Below the pieces are notes generated by a model. The model ran no database searches, had not been told where the DNA came from, and worked only from the letters and a program-made list of their open reading frames with translations. This document shows, piece after piece, positions 22,702-34,113 of a stretch of DNA of 64,000 nucleotides; positions within the stretch are counted from its first letter, which is position 1; each line of letters begins with the position of its first letter. The stretch is taken from positions 40,059,041-40,123,040 of the forward strand of contig NC_079504.1 of the NCBI RefSeq assembly GCF_030052815.1. Reading direction: 5' to 3'. The stretch is from Hevea brasiliensis. Its lineage: Eukaryota > Streptophyta > Magnoliopsida > Malpighiales > Euphorbiaceae. Made by a program: the position numbers and the translations under genes.

Positions 22702-23331
22702 AGTCTTTTTATGTTCAATTTCTTGATAAGATTGGAAAGCATCCAAACCCAATTGCCTGAGTACTTAATCGATTGAATGCAATTGAACATTAAACCCGAG
22801 AGCCGTTATTAATCATAAAATATCAAGCTACCCTAAGAGATCGGAAAAATATTACACGTGAATATGAGATCAGATGGAGCCATGACCAAATATCGAATGA
22901 AACTTTAGAACATTAGAATTGTAAAGATTTGAAAATGACTTGAACTTTTTAAGGTCGGAATCATTATTTAGGGACTGGATCAAACTTTAACTTCATTTGA
23001 GGAATATCTGGGCAGCTCAAGTGAGATACCCAATCACAACACTATTCAGATGGAATTTTGCTGTATTTGTGCATAGAGAGATCGGAGAACAACAGTGGGC
23101 AAGATTGGATGGTCCGGAGATCCAACATTAATTCGACTCATTAGATAAATACCAAGGGATCGAAAAGCAATCTAACTTGAACGTGAGATCGATTTGTTCC
23201 AGAGACAAGCCATTGGTGAGTTCGGAAAAGCTACCTATGATCAGGTCATTGGTTGAGAATGGATAACATAATGAAGTTTTAATTTTAAAAGAACCTTGCA
23301 TTTAAAGGTCGACCAAAATATGGCGTCTACA
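22702..23331 (+). other. 3' terminal non-coding part of the gag-only element
   Basis: No ORF. It ends GACCAAAATATGGCGTCTACA minus its first base, with the terminal CA at 23330-23331. Nothing else could be identified. Confidence 0.4.
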
Positions 23332-23640
23332 CTTAGAAAACCAATCTTTTAACCTTAGAAGTTGAGGTTCTGGTAAGGCCTTATTTTTGAATTCCATGAT
23401 TCTTGGGAAAGATGAGCTATGCATTATGATATTGAAATAATGCCCGATAAGATGAAATTCAAATTTTTTGATGCCGTTTTTAACAGTTAAGATCTCCTTA
23501 TAGACTGAGTGATAATGTTTTTGAGTATCTTGAAATTCTCCACTAGAATGACCACAGATGTGCTTGTCTCCATTCAATTCTTCTATCAATATGGCCCCCC
23601 AATGTGTATCACTAGCATCAGTCTAAAGGATTCGATGACC
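23332..23640 (-). pseudogene. Caulimovirid RNase H, N-terminal part
   Basis: The frame holds IEELNGDKHICGHSSGEF and HSVYKEILTVKNGIKKFEFH, matching the caulimovirid RNase H with its Glu in the YKEIL segment. It is cut at the LWRLKDWFSK-like position (LRLKDWFSK) by the LTR element. The remaining residues continue at 5139. RNase H degrades the pregenomic RNA during reverse transcription. Confidence 0.8.
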
Positions 23641-24760
23641 AGTACTAGGGTTATTTAGTGGTGGCAAATGTTGAGCCACTTTTTTTAGAACTTGAACTAC
23701 TTTAGTTTGTTCTAGTCCCAAGGAGAAGCAGACTTCCTTAACATTTTTTATAGATGGCTTGTGTGAATAGCAACATGATGAATAAATTTTCAGATATAAT
23801 TTACTATCCCCAAAAACTGTTGAAGCTGCTTGGTAGTCAAATCCCTAGCAGGGAATTTCAATAATTCCTCAGCTGTGTGGGGTCCTGGTTGGTAATTTTC
23901 GTCATGGAAATGCATGCCAAGGAAATCAATATCAGATTGGGCCAGAGAACTCTTTTTTTCGGATAACATAATACCATAGGATTGGACTATGGCTTGGAAT
24001 TAAGACAAGAGATGTTTGTGGGCTGAGACATCTTTGGAGAATAAGAGGATGTCATCGATGTAAATTAGAGCACTGTGGAGAATGGGCTCAAATATTTTTG
24101 TCATGGCCTTTTGGAATATGGACGGGGCTGTCTTAAGGCCAAAGGGTAAAACTGTCCACTGATATTAGTCCGTAGGAATGCAAAAAGCCGTCTTGGGAGA
24201 CTCTTCAGGATGGATTCCTAATTGCCAAAATCTAGCCTTAAGATCAAACTTGGAAAACACATGGGCCTCATGAAGCTGGGTGAACAGTGCATCTGGCTTG
24301 GGCAATGGAAATTTATCATCTTGTGAAAAATGATTAAGAAGTTTATAGTCAATTACCAACCTCTTTTTGCCCCTTAGTTTTTTAGACCTTTTCTCAACAT
24401 AAAAAGTGTAGCAAGCCCACGGAGAATTGGTGGGTTCAATTAGACCTTGTTGTAAGAGTTGTTTACATTCTTCTATGCCAGGACTAAGTAAGCAAGGTTC
24501 ATCTCAGGATGAGTGGCTTTGGTAGGGTTAACATCTTCATTAAGCTTGAAGGGAAGATGGATGAAAAAGTCAACATTTTGCATCGAGGATGTCTGAATTC
24601 TGCATGAGAATCTACACAAGATCTGAGGAGAAGATCCTTGTGCTCCTGGAATTCTGAGGAAGCTTTTGTTAATGAGAAAAGCTTTGGGATGGTAATGAAA
24701 GGCTGAAACTGCCTTTTGTACTTCAATCCATAAGGAAGGATCTTCAGATGTTTGGCCTAT
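23641..24760 (-). pseudogene. Caulimovirid reverse transcriptase
   Basis: The RT core is recognisable, with VIDYKLLNHFSQDDKFPLP (24355-24300), then FSKFDLKARFWQLGI and the polymerase active site YIDD (24062-24051), which is intact. A stop at about 24163 and further stops in the thumb region (24000-23700) break it. The motif set (FDLK, YIDD, FLG) is that of pararetroviruses, distinct from the FIDD chromovirus RTs elsewhere in the window. Confidence 0.82.
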
Positions 24761-24846
24761 TGATAAATATCAAACCCGATTAGAATATCTTTATCAGGCA
24801 AGTCTGACCCAATGATCTTGGTCCATAATATGCAGTTAGGGAAAAA

Positions 24847-25308
24847 CTAAATGCCAACTGGTTGTTTGGAGATCAAGTTGGTTTTGAATATTTTCCCATC
24901 AGCTGCCTTGAAATATTCTGTATGTTGGACCCAATTCTCTGGTGGAAGGATGGCTGGGTTCATCATACTCTTATGGGCTCCAGTATCCAGAAATCCAATA
25001 ACCATAATGGGCCGGTCATATTTACTGGGCCGAATGTGTAAGGTAACCAAAGGGATCAGAGTGGTGTGTGGGTTATGAGAAACACTGGTAGCTTGGATAT
25101 TTTGGGCTAAGTATGAAGGATAATGGGCTTCAAAGTCAGAGTCAAAGTCTGAACCAAACTCTTTCGTGGAAGATGGTTCAAAATTATCATCAGGGCCTAA
25201 AGCAAAATTAGTATCTCCATCTGGTTCATCGTGTTCAGAGAATAGGGATTCTACATCATCTTCTTCTAAAGAAACATGGGTAGCTTGTTGTATATGATGA
25301 AGTGTCAT
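24847..25308 (-). pseudogene. Caulimovirid aspartic protease region
   Basis: The frame is open for 153 codons. The N-terminal 60 residues are strongly acidic, and the active site DTGAH sits at residues 108-112 with the expected hydrophobic residues before it (VIGFL). The protease matures the viral polyprotein. The N-terminus is set by the rearrangement at 25308, not by a native start, since in the virus the coat protein would precede it. The frame ends at a stop before RT. Confidence 0.8.
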
Positions 25309-25480
25309 GTTCTTAAGGCTTCTCCTCTATATAAGAGAGCCTGGTTCCTTCTGTAACTCAAGAACCATCTTAGAGAAATAAAATCCTATGTGTTTTCTCT
25401 CATGGCTTTCTAAGTTTCTCTTTCTTCTCTTCTGAAAATCCAAGAATGTATACTATTTCCTGAAACTCAGTTGCACGTAT
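25309..25480 (+). promoter_or_regulatory. Caulimovirid promoter and leader start, copy 2
   Basis: TATATAAG at 25328-25335, AATAAA at 25377-25382 and the leader start are closely matched to the minus-strand copy at 3975-3810. Only about 20 bases upstream of the TATA box are shared before the inverted junction with the protease gene, so most upstream promoter sequence is missing. Confidence 0.8.
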
Positions 25481-28400
25481 TGTAACACCCTCACTGTAGC
25501 AATTCCGTACATTTTACTGTTCCAGTGACCGGTGTCGGTCCGAACAGCTAGAATGTTTGGAAAAAATATTTAGATTAGAGTGAGGAATCATAAATAACTC
25601 AAATATTAATAAGAAAAATTTAGAAAAAATTTTAGAAAATAAAATACAACCAAGTTAAATGAGCCAGTGCCCTAGCGATGGGTAACCCAGTAGGAAGTTG
25701 CGGTTTTCACAACTACAAGCCCTAAACCTTGGAGAAAATTCATAAAATAATTTTTGGAACTTCAGAAAAGAGTCATTGAGCTTTTTATGGCATTAAAATG
25801 CCAAGAAAAGGCTTAGGAAAATTTTTCGATCGGTACAGACAATTTTAGTCTGTTAAGCCAAACGGAGGGTATTTTGGTCATTTCGTCTTCAGAGATGATT
25901 TTTTGCCAATTTATCCAGTTAAGTAAACAATTACTATGACATAAAATATTAATAAATATTGCTAGAAATTAAATTGAAAATGAGTAGAAAAGAAAAGAAA
26001 AGGAAATGAAATAAAAATAACATTTATGACATCATGCACATGTAAAGATGATGCAATAAAAGCTTACTAACCAATTACCATAAGACACACACATTTAAAG
26101 AGATAAAATGGGATTAAAAGAGACAAATTTTGGTCTTCTTCTTCCACTTTCATCTCATGGCCGAACCACTTCTTGAAATTTTCCTCCATTGATGTTTCTT
26201 TAAGCTTCATTTTCCCATCAAAATCTTCCATATTTTCCTAACCTCCAAACACAAAAACTTGATATCTAACCTAGCTAAAGTGACTAGAGGCAAAGAGAAG
26301 AGGAGGAGTTGAAGAATTAGAAGACTTAGAATCTTGCCATTTGAGGTTAGTGCTTATTTTCATATCTCTCTTATTTTCATATCTCTCACTCTTTATTCCA
26401 TATTAGAGGCTTAAATTGAGTAAGAAATTGTAAGGAATTGAAATAAAATACATGAGAATGAACACCAAGAAAATCGGCAGCCATGGGAGAAGGATGAGAT
26501 TTGTTGATTTGTATGAATTGAATTGTTTAGAAGTGGTTTGTGATGAGAAAACTTGAGTTAGATGTTGAATTATGTGTGTTGGATGTGTTAGATGGCATGG
26601 ATAGCATGAAATAGACACTTTAGAAATTAGGGTTTGTGAAAAATTAGAGTTTTGCTTATGTAATGGTATATTAACATTGTAATGGTCAATTAGTGACCAT
26701 TTGAATGTGTGTGAGGAGGAATTGAAGTGAGTAAGGATAATAGAGTTGAGCTTAGGCATGCTGCCCTTGGTGACCTACAGGACTGGGTGTGATTCCAGTA
26801 GGTTTGGGCAGCTATAACTAGAGTTGTATAGGTTCAATTGGTGCAAGGATAATTGGACATGAAACTAGACACATAATGGCACAACTTTGGTGAAGAAACT
26901 CTGCCTAGAAAACCAAATCAAGTTGACCTAAAAATTACCCTAATCCGGGTGATCAACATGCTATCCCTGGAAAATGACCAAATAAATAGTGTTTGTTCAA
27001 ATGGTCATAACTCAGTGTAGAAAAGTTCAATTAATCTGAAATTTTACCAGCAGAAAGCTGAGACATAACCCTACAACTTTCATGAAGAAAATAAATCCAA
27101 ATTTTGACCATAACATGTCCAAAAACTGACCTTTAGTCAATGTACAAAAACTATATAATTGATTCTGCCCAGAAAATCTGGAAAATTGCAATCCGGCCAA
27201 TTATGGTGTTTAGGCCATAAGTTTAGCTACAAAACTCCAAATGGAGTGATTCAAAAAATAAAATATAACTAGACACAATAAGAAACAACTTTCATGAAGA
27301 CAATTTTATCAAATTCCTACTGTACAAATGACCAATGGAACAGTAAAGTTAGTGCTTGAAATTTGAAAATTGTAAAGTAACCAACACTAAGCTTTGAAAT
27401 GGTATTGGCAACCAATACCAACAACTTTAGAATGCAAAATGTGGTATCTTGGTGAACTTAGGTTCAATAAATTTATTATGTATTAAAAAGTCAACAATTT
27501 GAGTGAATAGTAATGTGAATAGTAATACAAAGACACAAAGTGTAATAACTAAATTGGTAGAGGAATTAAGGTATGAAAATTGGAATCCATGAAACATTCA
27601 TGGATTACTTGGAATAGAAATAGTAATTCACCTAAATGATTTAATGAACATTTAAGTTATGTGAGTATATAGTTAAGATTTGTATTCCCATTACTAGTAG
27701 GTCTAATAAAACATAAGTAAAACCACTTGAATATGAAATGAAATTAACCTAGATGGATTGTTGAGTATAAATGGGATGAGGTTTACATTAGGATTTATAT
27801 TTCCATTACAAATAAGATAATAACACCTTGTATGAGTTATGAATTCATATAAATATTGTAATGAATAAATGAATCATATGAAAATATGAATGGAACATTA
27901 GTTTTCTTTATAAGAGAAAGGAAGAATGTTTTGAGTACAATGGTACATGAACACCATTGTTGTGAATTGTGATCAATATGAATGATGTAAGGAATGTATG
28001 AATATAATAATGAATGTATAAATTATGGAATTTGTCATGAAATAATGAAGTTATAAAACACAATATATTAATATTTAATGATATTATGTGCCCTTGTATT
28101 GCCTAGACATGTGTGTCAGATTGGATAGATTAGCATGTCAATAGGGTATTGTGTTAGCAGTACTGCGAAAAGCTTTATGCCTATATTCATGGCTTTATGC
28201 CCGCATTCATGGCTTTATGCCCGATTATGTGTTATCATGGCTTTTTAGCCATACTGACTGCATACATGGTTGACGTTCCGCGTCCCATGGTATGATGGCC
28301 CGAGGCACCGCGGTGTCCAGTGCCAACGATCCATTATCCAGTTTAATCAGCCTGTCATAGGTTACTTGGACAGTAAAATTTATTGAAATAAGTTAAGAAT

Positions 28401-29470
28401 ATTAGCAATTAAAAATATTAGAAATTAAATAAAATAAATGAGTAAGATGACCTAAAATAAATTAGAATAGTTATTTATTAGAAAGAATCGAAATGAACTG
28501 GACCGATATTAAAATTTACTTATTATGAGATAATCTGAGACAACCTAGCAAGTATTAAAAAAATGCTAAAAGATTAGCAAAGAAAATTATAACATAAATA
28601 AATATTGCAAATGTGACTTATACAATAATATAAGCATAAATTTATTATTTTTAGATCATTTTTCTTTGTACATTATTACTGTATATTGGCGAAATAAACA
28701 CTTCCAAAGAAAACTAAATTAGGATAAAACATATTAAATTTTAGAAACCGCATATGAAGTATAAATAAATCTTAATTATCCGAATTTTTTTTCTATCTTT
28801 ATTTGTATACTATTTCCTTGTTATATTGTTGCACCACTAAGCAGCAATGCTTAGCGCGATGAAATTGTTTACTTCGCGCAGGTACTAAAGCTAGAACCCA
28901 ATTGATGTTTGACTAGGAATTTTGGGAGTCCAGATCTACAGAGTGTCAAAGGTTGTCACCTCCTCAGCAATGCATGTAGCTAGGTCCCATGTATATCACT
29001 TTATGTATTTTGTATGTTATAAATATTTCGTATGTTGTAATGTAAATTAAGAATTTGTACGTAATATTAATGTGATGTAAATTAATAAATTAGCTTTTTC
29101 ATATGTAATTAAATTGTATATCATGTAAATTAATAAAGATTGAAAATTATCATATATGAGTTAAGAATGGAAATGAATATGAAATTGAATTATATAGACA
29201 ATATTCGAATTGATGAGATAATTATGATTAATATGGATAAGATTTTATTGTAAAAATATTGTTGAATTTTCAAGCAGGTGAATAATGAAATACGCCAAAT
29301 AGAAATAAAATAGGGGAAATTCCGCTGGTTTCTCCATAGAAAAATAATTGATATTAAATTAAATGAATTAAAAATTACTAAAATAATAAAGTAAGATAAA
29401 ATAGGGTGCTCCGGCACCGAATGTAGCATACCTTGCTTGGCTACACTGTAGTAGTGTGAGGGGTGTTACA
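25481..29470 (+). mobile_element. Solo LTR of a Ty3/gypsy element in the viral leader
   Basis: It begins TGTAACACCC and ends GGGTGTTACA, with a perfect target-site duplication CGTAT (25476-25480 and 29471-29475). No coding region or internal sequence is present, so 3990 bp is a single LTR, presumably left by LTR-LTR recombination. The empty site survives in the other viral copy (about 3796-3815). It contains a short CATGGCTTTATGCCC tandem repeat at 28171-28255. Its ends are related to the LTRs at 6119-9562 and 52086-56128. Confidence 0.92.
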
Positions 29471-29654
29471 CGTATGCTCTACACTTGCCTCGTATGAGGA
29501 TCCTGTGTATCAGAAATGCATCTGTTGTGATCCTATAAGCTATGGTCCTCATACTATATGCTGTATGTGAGTACAAAAGGGCTCGCAGCCTAGAGTACCA
29601 AAGGAGTAGGAAGCGGCATTGAGCATGAGTATAAGCATACAGTATATGGTATGG
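29471..29654 (+). other. Caulimovirid leader, copy 2, continued
   Basis: It continues the leader after the solo LTR and matches the minus-strand leader at 3800-3620. At about 29654 it jumps from the leader (ATGGGGCTCC) straight into RNase H (ATATTGATAGAAGAATTG). The primer site, movement protein, coat protein, protease and RT are all missing here. Confidence 0.8.
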
Positions 29655-30922
29655 GGCTCCATATTGATAGAAGAATTGAATGGAGACAAACACATATGTG
29701 GTCATTCTAGTGGAGAATTTCAACTTGCTCAAAAGCATTATCACTCAATCTACAAAGAGATCTTAGCCGTTAAAAATGGCATCAAGAAATTTGAATTTCA
29801 TCTTATCAGGCATCATTTCACTATCATGATGGATAGCTCATCTTTCCTGAGAATCATGGAATTCAAAAACAAGGCCTAACCAGAACCTCAACTTCTAAGG
29901 TTAAAAGATTGGTTTTCCAAGTATAAATTCACCGTCCAGCATATCAAAGGAAAACACAACCCGATACCTAATCTCCTCTCCAAACCCTAATAGATCCATC
30001 TGATAAGCTCTTCTTCCTCTTACCCTTTAATTATCATGGCAACCTCCTCCTCAGCCAACACTCCCAACTTTTTCATACCTACTCCAGATAGCTTTCCTCT
30101 AGGAAGCTCATCCTCCATGACCCTAGTTGAACTCTAGGCTTATGCCCGCAATCATCTCTTTCACTTTCAAAGTGCAAGGAATGTCCTCAGAAACATTATC
30201 CCTCCTGTTTCTCACTTCCATCCTGACTGCCCTTTTCTTACCTGCATCAGCCTCCATCAGGAAATAGAATTACTCTTTGAAGAACTATGGTTTCTTTGGT
30301 GCATGATGACTCTTTATTCCATAGCCATTGAATTTCCTGTCTTGAGTGGTCCAAGCCCCTATCCACTTGGGCTTATAGCCTCAGAAGGCTCATTAACTCC
30401 CACGGCATTGAAGACAGGCCTCCAACTCAACAACATACAGTCCGATCCATTTTCATATTCCATAGGCCCTTTTTCAAAAGGCCTGATGGTCTCCTCTGGA
30501 CACAGAACTCCAATTATGAATGGAGAACGTACGAAGGCACCATTACAGACAAAATCCATATGGGTCCCCTAAGGTGCCAACTTGGATGCCACTTATGTGA
30601 TATCAATAATTATCATCCTGCGTCGGATATTCATATCACATGCACATCACTAGAACCATCACATGTCACTCCAAATGGACCCATCGACTGGACTCATCCT
30701 GTTTTTCAAGATTCGCAAGACCCAATGGATACAAAAGACAGTGAAGCACGTGAAGCCTTAGCCAGTGTTGTCCACGATTCACCATAAGAACGTGGAGCCT
30801 GGTACCAAGGCTTTTATGGAGACATTGACTTGGACAGTTCATACTACAGAAATTATAATTTGTCTACATCTCCGTAAAAAAACAATCCGTAAACTTTATT
30901 TTTCCTTTATCTTTATCTTCCA
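29655..30922 (+). pseudogene. Caulimovirid RNase H and downstream ORF, copy 2
   Basis: The RNase H fragment (29655-29879) resembles that at 23640-23332. A stop follows at 29878, then the HIKGKHNPIPNLLS end and the downstream Ser-rich ORF with stops to about 30880. The homology to segment 1 ends at about 30922, just inside the sequence that would lead to the promoter. Comparing the two copies gives the best picture of this viral frame, whose function I do not recognise. Confidence 0.7.
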
Positions 30923-31790
30923 CTCAACGTTGACTTAGTGCGATCCTTAAAAAATTAAAAAAAAAAAAGAAAAGAAAACAGAAAATATTAAAATAAAAAA
31001 TTAATTTTTAAAATTAATTTATCATAAATCATATAAATATATAAAATATACATATTTAATATTTAAATTTATTATATATTTTTATTTTAAATTTATAATA
31101 AATCAGATATAAAAAAAAATCCTATTAAAATATCACCTTCTAACTCTTTGACGTCCACCCCGACATACAGGACAATGTCTTTCAATAGTGAGCTGATTGG
31201 TTGACCTTGACTTCAAAAAAGAACAATGCCAAGATAAATTGTTTCCATAATTATATGTTTCATTTACTCAAACATCCTAGTTTCTACATCTTCCTTTTGA
31301 ACTCAGCCAGCTCAATTAGTCCTTATATTTTTCATTTGTTTTTTTCCTTTTTTTCTTCAAAAATTAAATCAAATCAATTAAATTTATTTCTTTTTCAATT
31401 CAACCCGAACATAAGCTAATTATCTAGTAAACACAATAACAATTTCATTAATAAAAATTTTAATAAAATAATTTGTGAATAAATAATTATTAATTAATTT
31501 GATAAAAGAAATTAAAAATTTGAGAGAGAGAAAGAAAGAGAAGGGAGAAGAGATAAAATGGTGATTTTTTTTTTTTGAAAGAGATGGATAACATAATAAT
31601 TTCTCTTATTTTTACTTGAAAGCATGATTCTATAGGTTGAAGGGAATTGAAATAAAATAAAATTAATCATTGATGTAAATTAAAATTGATGGACAAAAAT
31701 AAGATAAATCCTTAAATTGAAGAACTATGAATAAAATTAACCCTATTAATACCTCCATCTCGTAGATAAAATAAAGGAAAAAACTATTAT
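30923..31790. other. AT-rich non-coding DNA
   Basis: Poly-A and AT-rich stretches plus a short GA-rich run at 31520-31555. No gene or known repeat is recognised. Confidence 0.5.
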
Positions 31791-31809
31791 TTAGTTTCTC
31801 ATTAGAAGC

Positions 31810-33268
31810 TTGATGGAGAAATATAGAGATGCGAGGAAAGATTTACACATGATTTTTATCAATTTTGAGAAGACTCATGATAGTGTTCCAATAGATGTCT
31901 TATGGAGAGTGTTAGAATTAAAGGGGATATCTATTAGGTACATACAAGTGTTGAAAGACATGTATGAACGAGCAACTACTATTGTGCGCACAGTGGGAGG
32001 GGACACAAGAGGTTTTCCTATCTCGGTTGGATTACACCAAGGTTCAGCTGTAAGCCCTTACCTTTTTACATGAGTTTTAGATGAATTAACGAAACACATA
32101 CAAGAGAGTATCTCTTGGTGCATGATGTTTGCGAATGATATAGTTCTGATAGATGAGACGCAAGAAGGAGTTAATAGAAAGCTAGAGCTTTGGAGAAGTA
32201 CTCTAGAGTCAAAGGGCTTTAAGTTAAGTAGAACGAAGACAGAATACATGCATTGCAAGTTCAGTGAAGGCCAAACTGGTGATAAGGAAGGAGTTAGTTT
32301 GGATAGAGTGATACTGTCCCAAAGTAATCACTTTAAATATCTCGGCTCAATCCTTCAAGTAGATAAGGGATGTGAGAAGGATGTTAGTCATAGGATTAAA
32401 GTCGGATGGTTGAAGTGGAGACGTGCCACAGGAGTTTTATGTGATCACAAGATTTCCAATAAGTTGAAAGGAAAATTTTACCGTACAGCCATACGATCGG
32501 CCATGTTTTATGATAGTGAGTGTTGGGCACTAAAGGAGTCGTATGTATCTAAGATAACAGTTGCGAAGATGAGAATGTTAAGGTGGATGAGTGGCCATAC
32601 TAGACTAGATAAAGTCTAGTCTAGTATAGCCATACAGAATACATGCATTGCAAGTTCAGTGAAGGCCAAACTGGTGATAAGGAAGGAGTTAGTTTGGATG
32701 GAGTTAGTTTGGATAGAGTGATACTGTCCCAAAGTAATCACTTTAAATATCTTGACTCAATCCTTCAAGTAGATAAGGGATGTGATAAGGATGTTAGTCA
32801 TAGGATTAAAGTCGGATGGTTGAAGTGGAGACGTGCCACAGGAGTTTATGTGATCACAAGATGTTTTATGATAGTGAGTGTTGGGCACTGAAGGAGTCGT
32901 ATGTATCTAAGATAAGAGTTGCGAAGATGAGAATGTTAAGGTGGATGAGTGGCCATACTAGACTAGATAAAGTCCATAATGAGAGTATTAGAGAAAAGGT
33001 AGGAGTGGTACCAATTGAGGATAAGTTGAGAGAAGGGAGATTAAGGTGGTTTGGTCATGTGAAGTGTAGGTATACGGAGGCTTCAGTTAGAAAAGTAGAG
33101 CACATTAGGATAGAGGATAAAAAGAAAAGAAGGGGTAGACCTAAACTGACTTGGAGGAGAGTAGTACAACATGACCTAGAAGCATTACACATTTCTGAGG
33201 ATTTAACCCAAAATCGTTTAGAGTGGAGAAAGAGAATCCATATAGCTGACCCCAAATTTTTTGGATAA
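31810..33268 (+). pseudogene. RTE-type LINE reverse transcriptase fragment with internal duplication
   Basis: The frame (31810-32073, 32122-32619, 32816-33268) shows the late RT palm and thumb and the C-terminal domain of plant RTE-like non-LTR elements: FINFEKTHDSV, GLHQGSAVSPYLF, the active site FAND (32128-32139; normally FADD), ECWALKESYV, MRMLRWMSGHTR and RLRWFGHV. The 5' part with the endonuclease is absent, as expected after 5' truncation. A segment of about 370 bases is present twice (32241-32614 and 32636-32977), and the second copy lacks about 54 bases. A stop at 32071 and the Asp-to-Asn change make it inactive. Confidence 0.85.
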
Positions 33269-33480
33269 AGACTTAGTTGAGTTGTCCTTATATTTTGAAA
33301 AATATACTATTTAATCCCTTCGTTAAATTTTATATATGTCAATATCAGTTAAACTACTATTTAGTCTTTCTATCTTAATGAAATTAATAGTTGATCCATG
33401 TATTTTGAAAATACTACTATTTAGTTTTCTATTTTAATAAAACAAATTAGTTAGTCCCTATATTTTAAAAAATATATTTC
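33269..33480. repeat. Degenerate 65-75 bp repeats after the LINE
   Basis: The motif ACTATTTAGTC-TTTCTAT recurs three to four times with drift. A similar piece lies just before the LINE (31785-31800), so the LINE may sit within or carry this repeat. Confidence 0.45.
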
Positions 33481-34060
33481 TATATTAAAAATAGAAATTT
33501 TATTGTGTGAATAATAAATCTGAATTTACAATTGATTTTCAATGGAAAAAACATAAAAATAATGCTTAAGAAATTAAATAAAATTATATTTAAATAATTT
33601 AAAAAAAAAACATATAAATTTATATTTAGTCCCCTAATAACAAAATTTCTATTTCTCCTTTAATTAAAATCCAAGCAAGAAGAAAGGGTAACAATTCACC
33701 TATTCAATAGGCTGCTAGTGTGACTTGTTCTATTGGCTCCACATTTAATTTCTTTTAGTCAGAACTATATTCATTTAACTGTTAATTTCACCATGCAATG
33801 TTAAAATTAATTTTAATATTTTTTTAGGGAAAAGATGAAATTCATAGATCAACAATCAAAGAGTCATTACATGCAAATCAAATTTTCCTTTTTATTGATA
33901 TAACAATTTTGTTTTTAATATTTTTTTTAATCAATTGAGGCCTCATTTTATTTTATTTTTCATTTTAATTATATTATTTTTTAAATTTTATTAATTATAA
34001 GAAATAATAAATAAATATAAAAATATTATAACTAATATTTACACTAGTTAAAATATTCAT

Positions 34061-34113
<53 letters not shown>

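Larger units (their letters stand above)
5140..23331 (+). mobile_element. Gag-only LTR-type element inserted in viral RNase H, itself split by a Tekay element
   Basis: It begins TGTCGCAAGG and ends GGCGTCTACA. The flanking 5-mers are CTTTG (5135-5139) and CTTAG (23332-23336), a target-site duplication with one mismatch. Removing it restores the viral RNase H frame, and the uninterrupted plus-strand viral copy near 29930 shows the filled site. Without the nested Tekay (6119-17918) it is about 6.4 kb. It carries 59-bp tandem repeats, a TATA box (20681) and one gag-like ORF (20846-22701), but no RT or integrase. I could not find a second terminal repeat, so it may be a very long solo LTR with an internal ORF, or a LARD-like non-autonomous element that lost one LTR. 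Confidence 0.7.
23332..25308 (-). other. Endogenous caulimovirid segment 2 (protease-RT-RNase H)
   Basis: On the minus strand this is the pol region, and it is contiguous with segment 1 once the element 5140-23331 is removed. Its upstream end at about 25308 is an inverted junction: the next bases on the plus strand are the viral promoter in the opposite direction. Confidence 0.85.

Noticed and set aside
26403..26759. 118-codon minus-strand ORF in the solo LTR
   Set aside because: Antisense, compositionally biased and inside an LTR with no coding region.
30359..30559. Minus-strand ORF opposite the viral downstream frame
   Set aside because: Shadow of the plus-strand viral reading frame, which is conserved in the other copy.
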